Shown: piece by piece, positions 26,038 through 33,287 of the stretch
Layout: every line of letters begins with the position of its first letter
Position numbering within the stretch: the first letter of the stretch is position 1
The notes under the pieces: model-generated
Seen by the model: only the letters and a program-made list of their open reading frames with translations
Databases searched by the model: none
What the model was told of the DNA's origin: nothing
Translations under genes and position numbers: made by a program
Assembly (NCBI RefSeq): GCF_016834655.1
Contig: NZ_JAENHP010000039.1
Span: 1 to 48,590, forward strand
Direction: 5' to 3'
From: Paractinoplanes ovalisporus
Lineage (GTDB): Bacteria; Actinomycetota; Actinomycetes; Mycobacteriales; Micromonosporaceae
DNA length: 48,590 nt

Positions 26038-27443
26038 GGTGCGGTCCTTTCGGTGGCGGAGCCGGGAGGGAGGCGCTGCGGCAGCACTTCCGGCGGGAAC
26101 GGCGAGGGCGGGGGCGGACCGGTGGTGACGGTCAGCACCTGCCCGAGAACTCGGGGAGCCAGCAACCGGCCGGCCGGCGCGTCGAGGGTGTAGGACTTGA
26201 GCAGAGTCCGGGTGACGGCGGTGCGGTGCACGGCCGCCCGGCCGAGCCGGTCCATGTACCACCGTTGGAGCCGCAGCCCCGGCCCGGGCGGCGCTTCCGT
26301 GAGATAGCGGGCGTCCTGCCCGGAGGCGAACGCCCAGGCGTCGGCGGCGCACCGGGCCACGGCCCGCTGGAGGCGGGCGGCCAGATCCGGCGCCGACGCG
26401 TCGCGGGTCAGAACCGTCCGGACGACGGTTGCGGACTGGGCGGCCACCGACATGCCGTGCCCGTAGGCCGGGTTGAACGAGCGGGTCGCGTCGCCGAGCA
26501 CCACCAGGCCGTCCGGGCCGAAGCCCCGCCGCTCGAAGTGCCGCCACCGGTTGGCCAGCTTGCGGAATCCCCGGATCGGGCCGAGCGGGATGGCCTGGGC
26601 CAGCGCCTCGGCCAGAACCGGGTGCCGCAGCCCGGCGGTGAAGGCGTCGAAACCGGGTTCGTCGGTCGGCGGGTTCTGCCCCCGTACGCCGGACAGGCTG
26701 AGCAGCCAGCGATCGTCCTCGACCGGCAGCAGCACGCCTCCGCGGCCGGTGCCGGCCGGGTCGGCCTGGAGGTAGATCGCTCCGAACTGCCGCCAGGCGT
26801 CGGGAAGGCGCAGGGCGCGGGTGGCGTATCCGACCCCGGCGTCCACGACTGTCGTCGGTACCGGTGTGGTGCCCAGCTCGGCCAGCCACGCGGTCACGGC
26901 CGAGGTGGCCCCGGTCGCGTCGACGACCAATGTGGCCGGTTCCTCGCGGACGGCTCCGGTGGTGCGGTCGCGCAGCCGGGCCCCTCTGACCCGGGTGGCG
27001 TCGCCGATGAGCCCCACCACCTCCGTACCGGCCCGTAGTTCGATCTTCCCGTCGGTCCGCAGCCGCTCCCGGACCACCGAGTCGATGAGCGACCGGGTGG
27101 CGCTGAGCAGGAACTGGGCCTCCGGAATCGGGGGCAGCCAGCCGTGCGGGCTGAGGGTGTGCACCTGCGCCGGCATGCTGAGCCGGTGGGCACCGGCCGC
27201 CACCAGAGCCGCCGTGGTGCCCGGCAGGAGCGTATCGATCCAGCGGGCGCCGGAACCGAGGAGCAGGTGCGCGTGGGCGGCCTGCGGCAGACCGGGCCGC
27301 CGGTCGGTGGCCGAGCCGGTGATGTGGTCGCGTTCGACCAGGGTGACGCGGTCGAAGAACGGTGTCAGGGCGGCCGCGGTGGTGCTGCCGGCCATGCCCG
27401 CGCCGAGGACCAGCGCCCGCCGGGAGGTCAGATCTTCCGCCAC
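26034..27443 (-). CDS. FAD-dependent monooxygenase, likely prenyl-chain epoxidase
   Basis: 469 aa from a GTG. FAD-binding GAGMAG near residue 14, a central RSLIDSVVRERL segment, and the second FAD motif GDATRSFNPAYGHGMSVAA are those of squalene-epoxidase-like or aromatic-hydroxylase flavoproteins. The gene overlaps the terpene cyclase gene by 16 bases and follows the prenyltransferase. In fungal meroterpenoid pathways an FMO of this general type (such as Pyr5) epoxidises the terminal double bond of the prenyl chain before a Pyr4-like cyclase acts, and the same order of steps is inferred here. Ring hydroxylation of the head group is the alternative. Confidence 0.88.
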   Translation of the reverse strand: MAEDLTSRRALVLGAGMAGSTTAAALTPFFDRVTLVERDHITGSATDRRPGLPQAAHAHLLLGSGARWIDTLLPGTTAALVAAGAHRLSMPAQVHTLSPHGWLPPIPEAQFLLSATRSLIDSVVRERLRTDGKIELRAGTEVVGLIGDATRVRGARLRDRTTGAVREEPATLVVDATGATSAVTAWLAELGTTPVPTTVVDAGVGYATRALRLPDAWRQFGAIYLQADPAGTGRGGVLLPVEDDRWLLSLSGVRGQNPPTDEPGFDAFTAGLRHPVLAEALAQAIPLGPIRGFRKLANRWRHFERRGFGPDGLVVLGDATRSFNPAYGHGMSVAAQSATVVRTVLTRDASAPDLAARLQRAVARCAADAWAFASGQDARYLTEAPPGPGLRLQRWYMDRLGRAAVHRTAVTRTLLKSYTLDAPAGRLLAPRVLGQVLTVTTGPPPPSPFPPEVLPQRLPPGSATERTAP

Positions 27444-28123
27444 GGCGAGACACCCTCCGCTCGGAACCGCCGGTGGAGGAGGACTATGTAGGTCAGGTCG
27501 AGGATCACCTCGGCCACGATCATCTGGTGGAGCAACCAGCGGTCCGGGTAGAAGATGATCAGCCCGATCCCGCCCGAGACGTCCACGACCATCTTGAGGA
27601 TGGCGATGTACATGGTCTGGCCCGCCGTGGATCCGCGGGTCAGCAGCATCTTGATGAACATCGCCTCCATGAAGACGACGACGAACACCGTGGTGTAGAC
27701 GCCCAGTTCGTCGTCGAACTCCCGGGTCGCCAGCGGCATGAAGGTCAGGGCGAACAGGCTCCAGCCGGCGATCGTCCAGGCGTATCCCCGGCCGGACAGC
27801 GAGGGGAAGTCGCGGCGGCCGGACCGGACGGCCAGGTAGAGGATCACCAGGTTGAGCGGCAACCAGAAGTAGAGCGTGATCCGCATCTGCGGGTAGATCG
27901 GGTAGATGAACGCGTACGTGATCTCCCAGGCGACGTTCGCGCAGACCGCGAGGACCGGGATGGCCGGCACCTTCTCCTTGATCTCGAGGCGCAGCATCAT
28001 GATGTAGACCGCGAACGTGCAGATGCCGACGATCGCGAAGGCGACGGTCGGTACCAGTGCGTCGGCATTCTGGCGGGGATCCATCACCGGCGGCAGCTCA
28101 GCCCCCAGGGTCATCATGCTCAC
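27428..28123 (-). CDS. Small integral-membrane terpene cyclase, Pyr4/PaxB-like
   Basis: 231 aa with about seven transmembrane helices and little else, the size and layout of the Pyr4/PaxB membrane terpene cyclases. The two acidic residues that mark that family are present: Glu67 in VAWEITYAF on helix 3 and Asp209 in LDLTY near the last helix (Pyr4 uses Glu63 and Asp218). The GTG start overlaps the UbiA stop (GTGA) and has GAGGTG at good spacing; an ATG six bases downstream is possible. Neighbours (prenyltransferase upstream, FAD epoxidase downstream) complete the fungal-style trio. Inferred role: protonate the epoxide of a prenylated substrate and cyclise the chain in the membrane. The assignment rests on topology, motif and context, since overall identity in this family is low. 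Confidence 0.75.
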   Translation of the reverse strand: MSMMTLGAELPPVMDPRQNADALVPTVAFAIVGICTFAVYIMMLRLEIKEKVPAIPVLAVCANVAWEITYAFIYPIYPQMRITLYFWLPLNLVILYLAVRSGRRDFPSLSGRGYAWTIAGWSLFALTFMPLATREFDDELGVYTTVFVVVFMEAMFIKMLLTRGSTAGQTMYIAILKMVVDVSGGIGLIIFYPDRWLLHQMIVAEVILDLTYIVLLHRRFRAEGVSPWRKI

Positions 28124-29169
28124 GTGTGGGACACCTCGGGCATCGGCCGGGCTCGCTCGGCGAAGTGTTCGCTGAGGCGTTGCCATACGAACAGGACGGT
28201 GTAGAACAGCACGGGCAGAAGGCCACCGACGACGGCCGCGGTCAGTCCGTACCGCGCCGCGGCCGCGGCCAGCAGCCCGGCCGGAACCAGATAGCCGGTG
28301 GCCGCGGCGTGCACCGTCGCACTGCGCGCGATGCGGTTGGCCTGCACCGGGTCGTCGGCCGAGGGCGGGTCCCGCAACAGCTTGCGACAGAGCAGGACGG
28401 CCATCGGCGCGGTCGCGAGCAGCACGAGGCCGGCGAGCAGCGGCACAGTTCCGGTCACGGTGACCACGGCGAGAACCAGGTAAGCGGCGACCTGCAGTCC
28501 GGTGAAGAGCCAGGCCGCGCGTCCGGGGCCGAGGGTGTTCGGCAGGGTCAGTTTGCCGACCGACCGGTCCGATTCCCGGTCGCAGAAGTTCATCACCATC
28601 ATCCGGGCGGTCATCACCAGGAACAGGAAGGCGGTGACGGCGAGCAGCAGCGGCGGCAGCGTGCCGATCTGCAGCAGACAGGCGAGGGCGGGGCACAGGA
28701 CGGTCAGCACGGCCGCGGTGGTCACCTCGCCGGCCGCGCGGTAGTTCAGGCGGATCGGCGGCGCGGTGTAGAACCAGGCCAGGGCCACGATCGCCACGCA
28801 GAGGAGCCGGGTGGCCGGCGTCGGCATGAACGCGACCTGGGCGATCGAGACGAACAGCAGCACGAAGGCCGCGGACAGGCTGACCCGGGCCGGCAGCAGA
28901 CCCTGCGCGAGCACCTGACTGCCCCCGGTCCAGGCGGTCGGGCCGGTGTGCGCGCTGTCCGCCTCGAGGTCGAAGTACTCGTTGCAGTACTGGGTCATCA
29001 GGTGGGTGGTGGACACGAACGCCTGGGCCACCAGCCACGGACCGATCAGGAAGGGATGCCCCAGGTAGACCACCACGGCGATGCCGCAGGTCACGGTCAG
29101 CACGCTCTCCAGCAGGAACTTCGGCCGGCCGAGCCGGATCAGCAGGACGAGGTCACGCGTGGCGCTCAT
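28120..29169 (-). CDS. UbiA-family prenyltransferase (MenA-like)
   Basis: 349-aa polytopic membrane protein. Both Mg-diphosphate binding motifs are present: Asn63-Asp67-Asp71 (NEYFDLEAD) and Asp197-Asp201 (DRESD), with YTAPP between them as in MenA/UbiA proteins. It transfers a polyprenyl chain onto an electron-rich ring at the membrane. The ATG overlaps the stop of the VOC gene (ATGA). The chain donor probably comes from the polyprenyl synthase at 34969-36012. The acceptor may be a ring made by the cyclitol enzymes of the same operon or the aminonaphthoquinone of the type III PKS operon. A housekeeping menaquinone role is unlikely in this operon. Confidence 0.93.
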   Translation of the reverse strand: MSATRDLVLLIRLGRPKFLLESVLTVTCGIAVVVYLGHPFLIGPWLVAQAFVSTTHLMTQYCNEYFDLEADSAHTGPTAWTGGSQVLAQGLLPARVSLSAAFVLLFVSIAQVAFMPTPATRLLCVAIVALAWFYTAPPIRLNYRAAGEVTTAAVLTVLCPALACLLQIGTLPPLLLAVTAFLFLVMTARMMVMNFCDRESDRSVGKLTLPNTLGPGRAAWLFTGLQVAAYLVLAVVTVTGTVPLLAGLVLLATAPMAVLLCRKLLRDPPSADDPVQANRIARSATVHAAATGYLVPAGLLAAAAARYGLTAAVVGGLLPVLFYTVLFVWQRLSEHFAERARPMPEVSHT

Positions 29170-29729
29170 CGGTTGGTCCAGGGCCGGTCCGGTTGGTAGA
29201 GCCGGGCGTCGGTCCCGGCCTCGAAGGGAGCGCCGGCCGGCAGGTTGATCAGTTCCAGGTGCATGCCCCACGGCGTGGTGAAGTAGACCCACCGGTCGCC
29301 GGCGATCGGGCCGTCCTCGATGGTCTCCGGCTTACCGAGGATCGTCACTCCCGGCTGCTGTTCCAGGAAGGCCACGGCCAGATCCACGTCGTCGACGTGG
29401 ATGGCCAGGTGGTGACCGCCCCAGTCGCTGTTGCGGGGCAGTGTCTGCCGCTGGTCGGGGGAGTCGTACTCGAACAGCTCGAGATTGCTGACCGGGCCCA
29501 GCCGGAGCATCGCGATGCGGGCGACCGCGTCGGGGTGCACACCCAGCTTCCGGGTCATCCAGCCGCTGCCGTCCGGGTCGTCCACCCGGTCGAGCTGATA
29601 AACCAGTTCGGCCCCGATCACCTCGACGAAGAACCGGACCGCCTGAGCGAGGTCGGGCACCGTGTATGCGACGTGGTGCACCGCGCGGGCGCCGGGAAGG
29701 CCGATCGGATTCTGTGTCTCAGAGGACAT
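29166..29729 (-). CDS. VOC-superfamily protein, candidate valiolone epimerase (CetB-like)
   Basis: 187 aa with the two beta-alpha-beta-beta-beta halves of vicinal-oxygen-chelate enzymes. Metal ligands are evident: His in VHHVAYTV, Glu in LELFEYD, His in HHLAIHVDD and Glu in MHLELINL. Cetoniacytone biosynthesis uses a VOC protein, CetB, to epimerise 2-epi-5-epi-valiolone, and the presence here of an EEVS-like cyclase in the same operon makes that the leading role. Ring dioxygenase or methylmalonyl-CoA epimerase activity are alternatives of the same fold. The gene overlaps the SDR upstream by 11 bases and UbiA downstream by 4. Confidence 0.8.
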   Translation of the reverse strand: MSSETQNPIGLPGARAVHHVAYTVPDLAQAVRFFVEVIGAELVYQLDRVDDPDGSGWMTRKLGVHPDAVARIAMLRLGPVSNLELFEYDSPDQRQTLPRNSDWGGHHLAIHVDDVDLAVAFLEQQPGVTILGKPETIEDGPIAGDRWVYFTTPWGMHLELINLPAGAPFEAGTDARLYQPDRPWTNR

Positions 29730-30501
29730 TCGCGTACTCCTGGTTGGGAATGGCGCTCATCAGGGTCAGTCCGCCGTCGATGGTCAGGGTGGCGCCGGTG
29801 ATGTAGGCGGCGTCGGGATGCAGCAGGTGGGCCACGAGAGCGGCCACCTCCCGGGCCCGGCCGGGCCGTCCGGCCGGGATCGCGGGCCGGTTGATCTCGG
29901 TCGCGTCGACGTCGTCGGGAACACCGTTCATCGGCGTCGCGGTCTCGCCCGGGCCGACCGCGTTGACGCTGATGCCGTGCCCGGCCAGTTCCAGCGCCAT
30001 CACCCGGGTCAGTTGCAGAAGCCCGCCCTTGGCGGCGCAGTAGGCCGAGCCGCCGCGGATGGGCACGGCGTCGTGCACCGACGTGACGTTGACGATGCGG
30101 CCCCCGCGCCCCTGCGCCACCATCGTCCGCGCGGCGGCCTGGGCACAGGCGAACGGACCGGTGAGATCCACCGTGAGCAGCTCGGTCCAGCCGTCGAGCG
30201 TCTCGTCGAGGAAGTTCGACCGGCGGTTCACCGCGGCGTTGTTGACGAAGGCATCCAGGCCGCCGAGCTCCTCGGCCGTACGGCTGATCGCGGCCGCGGC
30301 CGCGGCCGGTTCCCGGTGCTCCAGGGCGAACGGCACGGCGCGCTGCCCGGCGGCCCGGACGGATGCGACGACCTCGTCGGCCGCGACCCGGTTCGTCCGG
30401 TAGCCCACGCCGACGTCGAAGCCCTGCCCGGCCAGGTAGAGCGCGGTGGCCTTGCCGATACCGGAGCTGGCACCGGTCACGATCACGATCGGATTCGTCA
30501 C
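29719..30501 (-). CDS. Short-chain dehydrogenase/reductase
   Basis: 260-aa classical SDR: cofactor motif TGASSGIG, NNAAVN, catalytic Ser in VTSVHD and YCAAK. The C-terminal TGATLTIDGG block is typical of FabG-like members. The GTG start overlaps the stop of the bicupin gene. Within the operon it most likely oxidises or reduces a ring hydroxyl of the cyclitol intermediate; the substrate is inferred only. Confidence 0.9.
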   Translation of the reverse strand: MTNPIVIVTGASSGIGKATALYLAGQGFDVGVGYRTNRVAADEVVASVRAAGQRAVPFALEHREPAAAAAAISRTAEELGGLDAFVNNAAVNRRSNFLDETLDGWTELLTVDLTGPFACAQAAARTMVAQGRGGRIVNVTSVHDAVPIRGGSAYCAAKGGLLQLTRVMALELAGHGISVNAVGPGETATPMNGVPDDVDATEINRPAIPAGRPGRAREVAALVAHLLHPDAAYITGATLTIDGGLTLMSAIPNQEYANVL

Positions 30502-31130
30502 GTGCGCACCTCGTATCCCGCGTCGTCGAGGCTCGCCGCCCCGAGATAGCCGTAGATGGTCCGAGTGGTGACACCCGGATCGGTCCGGTAGCCGTGCCAC
30601 TCACCTTCGGGCACCAGAACCGCGTCGCCGGGACCGAGCCGGACCGGGCCGAACTCGGTCAGATGCTCGCCGCTGCCCTCGACGACCAGGAAGAACTCCT
30701 CGGCCGAGGCGTGCCGGTGCAGTTCGTGCCGTCCGTCCGCCGCGAACGTCGAGGTGGCCACGACCAGGGCGGTGCTGCCCGAGGGACCCGCACCGACCAG
30801 CCACCGCACCCGCATGTCGGCGAAGCCGCCGCCGGCGTCGAGCAGGTCCGACGAGGCCCGCCCGCTCTCCGGTGCCGGCCGGGCCTGGACCACGAGCGCC
30901 CGCGCACCGTCCGGGTCGGCCACGAGACCGGCGCGGTCACCGGGCCGGACGAACCGGGCGGCGCCCGCTTCCAGCCCGGACAGCCGGCCGGTCAGGACGA
31001 CCACGGCCGACTCCATGCCCTCGACGGCCTCCGGGACGGCCTGACCGGGGGACAGCTCGATCAGGTCCACCCGGCCGTGGCGACCGGTCAGCCGCCCGGT
31101 GCGGTCGTTCACCCGCTCCGGTCGCTTCAT
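30498..31130 (-). CDS. Two-domain cupin protein
   Basis: 210 aa. The N-terminal half is a degenerate cupin fold (VDLIELSPGQAV, GDRAG) without metal ligands. The C-terminal half has a full metal site: HRHASAEE and PEGEWHGY match the HxH-E and P-G-H cupin motifs. The ATG overlaps the stop of the alcohol dehydrogenase gene. Cupins of this kind act as isomerases, dehydratases, epimerases or oxygenases. Three cupin genes in one cyclitol operon suggest stepwise ring dehydration or tautomerisation, which is inference. Confidence 0.83.
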   Translation of the reverse strand: MKRPERVNDRTGRLTGRHGRVDLIELSPGQAVPEAVEGMESAVVVLTGRLSGLEAGAARFVRPGDRAGLVADPDGARALVVQARPAPESGRASSDLLDAGGGFADMRVRWLVGAGPSGSTALVVATSTFAADGRHELHRHASAEEFFLVVEGSGEHLTEFGPVRLGPGDAVLVPEGEWHGYRTDPGVTTRTIYGYLGAASLDDAGYEVRT

Positions 31131-32203
31131 TCCGGTCCACCCGGCGCGGTGAGATCCAGAACGACCTTCGGCCGGGCACCGCGGTCGCCGGCCAGCCGGG
31201 CGAAGGCCTCGGCGCACCGGTCCACCGGCACGGCCGCCGCGAGCAGTCCGGCACCATCGAGGACACCGTCGGCGAAGAGCTGGATGACGTCCGGATAGTG
31301 GTTGATGCCGTGCTGGATGCCCAGCACCGACAGGCCGCGCAGCGCCACGTCGGCCGGGGTGACGGCCACCGCCTCGTAGGCCACCCCGACCACTGCTACC
31401 CGCCCGCCCGGCTCGGTGAGCTCGAGGGCCTGCCGGAACGCCGCGGGCGCGCCGGACGCCTCGATCACCAGGGAGAACCCGGGAACGGCGGCTCCGGTGG
31501 ACACGGAGAGGGCGCCGTACCGTTCGGCCGCGGCCAGCCCGGCCGGTTCCACTCCGACGGCGGTCACCGTCGCGGTCGCCCGCCGCGCCAGCTGCACCGC
31601 GAGCAGCCCGATCGTGCCGGTGCCGAGCACCGCCACCCGGTCCGCCGGTCCGGCCGACGCCCGGGCCAGGGCCTCGGCGACGGTGACCGCAGGCTCGACC
31701 AGTGTCGTCCACGGCTGGGCGATCCGGGGCGGGATCCGGTGCAGGGCGTGGCCGGGAAGACGGATGTAGCCGGCCGCGGCGCCGGGTTGCCCGTAGAGAC
31801 CGACCTCGCGCATGCGCCGGCACTGTTGCCGGCGGCCACGCGCGCAGGTCCCACATCCGCCGCAGGGGATCATCGTCTGCCCGACGACCTGGTCTCCCGG
31901 CGCGAGGTGGGACACGTCCCCGGCGGTGGCCACCACCTCGCCCCACCACTCGTGCCCGAAGACGTGCGGGTAACCGGCCCGGCCCGTCCGCAGATAGCCG
32001 GACGTCCCCTCGAAGAGCTCCAGGTCGGTGCCGCAGAGTCCGACGTAGTGCGGACGGACCAGGACCTCACCGGGAACCGGCCGTGGTATCGGCAACCGGA
32101 TCTGTTCCAGCCGGTGCGGGCCCACCAGTGCGGTCGCCGTCATCGACCCGTCCGGCCAGCCATCCGCGACGGGCTGAAGGCTCAGCTGCTGGGTGCTGGT
32201 CAC
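31127..32203 (-). CDS. Zinc-dependent alcohol dehydrogenase (MDR family)
   Basis: 358 aa. Catalytic-zinc ligands in LCGTDLE and FGHEWWGE, four structural-zinc cysteines in CGGCGTCARGRRQQC, and Rossmann motif GTGTIGLLAV. Sorbitol- or threonine-dehydrogenase-like enzymes of this group oxidise secondary alcohols of polyols. C7-cyclitol clusters such as that of cetoniacytone also include alcohol dehydrogenases. The GTG start overlaps the preceding cupin stop (GTGA). Inferred substrate: a valiolone-derived cyclitol. Confidence 0.92.
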   Translation of the reverse strand: MTSTQQLSLQPVADGWPDGSMTATALVGPHRLEQIRLPIPRPVPGEVLVRPHYVGLCGTDLELFEGTSGYLRTGRAGYPHVFGHEWWGEVVATAGDVSHLAPGDQVVGQTMIPCGGCGTCARGRRQQCRRMREVGLYGQPGAAAGYIRLPGHALHRIPPRIAQPWTTLVEPAVTVAEALARASAGPADRVAVLGTGTIGLLAVQLARRATATVTAVGVEPAGLAAAERYGALSVSTGAAVPGFSLVIEASGAPAAFRQALELTEPGGRVAVVGVAYEAVAVTPADVALRGLSVLGIQHGINHYPDVIQLFADGVLDGAGLLAAAVPVDRCAEAFARLAGDRGARPKVVLDLTAPGGPE

Positions 32204-32571
32204 GCGACCGGCCGCCTCGCCGGCAGCATCCGGGCCGTCTCCCGGTCCACCACGGCGATCCGGAGCAGGTCCAGCGGGCCGTCGAGCACACTGAGGGCGG
32301 GCCGGTCACCGGCGGGCACCAGGATCACGTGCCCGGCCCTCAGTTCGTCGCTCTCGCCGGTCAGGCCGGCCCGTCCCCGGCAGATCACCCAGGCCGTCTC
32401 GTGCCCGTCGGCCTCGGCGAGCTCGAGGTGGTCGCCCGTGCTCAGTCGCAGATGGTCGATCGCCTGGCATTCGCTGTGCAGCATGCCCCGCCGGGCCAGG
32501 CAGCGCACGAGCCGGGTGTGTCCCGGATCCGCGGTCAGCCCGGCCGGGGCGTCCCCCGTGGTGACGATCAT
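32200..32571 (-). CDS. Small single-domain cupin-like protein without canonical metal site
   Basis: 123 aa. The fold pattern (HLRLSTGDHLEL, GHETAWVICRG, LRAGHVILVPAG) is cupin-like, but the HxH pair is missing and only isolated histidines remain. It may be a structural partner of the neighbouring bicupins or a metal-free isomerase. It overlaps its neighbours by four bases on each side (ATGA and GTGA). Confidence 0.72.
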   Translation of the reverse strand: MIVTTGDAPAGLTADPGHTRLVRCLARRGMLHSECQAIDHLRLSTGDHLELAEADGHETAWVICRGRAGLTGESDELRAGHVILVPAGDRPALSVLDGPLDLLRIAVVDRETARMLPARRPVA

Positions 32572-33287
32572 TCCGGCTCCCCTCCGGTCACCAGTAGTTC
32601 CAGCACGTACAGTTCGAGACCGTCCGGTCCCGCGGTGAGGGTGGCGCCGGTCCCCAGCGGCAGGGTCAGCGACACCTCCGGGGCGAGCGCGGCCGAGGCC
32701 GTACCGGAGGTTGCGCGGCCGGAGCCGTCGATGACGAAATAGGTCAGCTCGCGACCCTCGGCCCCCACCGTGTCGGACTGCCCGGGCGCGAGCCGCTGCC
32801 GGGCGATCCGCTGCAGCGGACCGGTCAGGACGGACCGGGGATCGATCTCGCCCGGTTCCCCCAGATGGAACACTCTGGCTGCGCTCATCGCCTCGTTCCT
32901 CTCCGCTCGCGCCGGCCCCCGTCCGAACACGGCGGCCGTCGCCGGGCCCAGCAGTTCCACGACGAGCCAGCTCAGCGGCTCCGGGCCGGTATTGAGCAGG
33001 CCGTGCCGGGTGCCGAGCCCGGTCAGCACCACGTCGCCCGGGCCGACCCGGGTGTGCCGGCCGTTCAGGATGATCTCGCCGTGCCCGGTCAGGACGATGT
33101 AGACCTCTTCGGTCCGGGTGTGCAGGTGTTCCCCGCTGAGGCCGCCCGGAGGCAGGCGGGCCCACTCGACCGCCTCCCACGCGCCGGCCAGCTCGGACCC
33201 GCGGGCGAAGCACTTCCACCAGGACACGCCCGCGGCGCCGTGGACGTCGTGGACCTCGGCCGGTGCGGCCGCGTCGGCGACGATCAT
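32568..33287 (-). CDS. Two-domain cupin protein
   Basis: 239 aa. The N-terminal domain has the complete metal site: HLHTRTEE followed by GHGEI and GTRHGLLN. The C-terminal domain is degenerate. This is the mirror image of the other bicupin in the operon, where the C-terminal domain keeps the metal. The ATG overlaps the stop of the sugar phosphate cyclase gene, so it is the second gene of the operon and probably acts early, soon after cyclisation. Confidence 0.83.
   Translation of the reverse strand: MIVADAAAPAEVHDVHGAAGVSWWKCFARGSELAGAWEAVEWARLPPGGLSGEHLHTRTEEVYIVLTGHGEIILNGRHTRVGPGDVVLTGLGTRHGLLNTGPEPLSWLVVELLGPATAAVFGRGPARAERNEAMSAARVFHLGEPGEIDPRSVLTGPLQRIARQRLAPGQSDTVGAEGRELTYFVIDGSGRATSGTASAALAPEVSLTLPLGTGATLTAGPDGLELYVLELLVTGGEPE

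Noticed and set aside
27428..29038. 536-aa minus-strand frame containing the terpene cyclase
   Set aside because: The first 300 residues are an off-frame reading of the UbiA gene; the real gene starts at the GTG at 28123 overlapping the UbiA stop.
28120..29169. Menaquinone biosynthesis MenA
   Set aside because: Motifs are MenA-like, but the gene is coupled to cyclitol and terpene cyclase genes and no other menaquinone genes are nearby.
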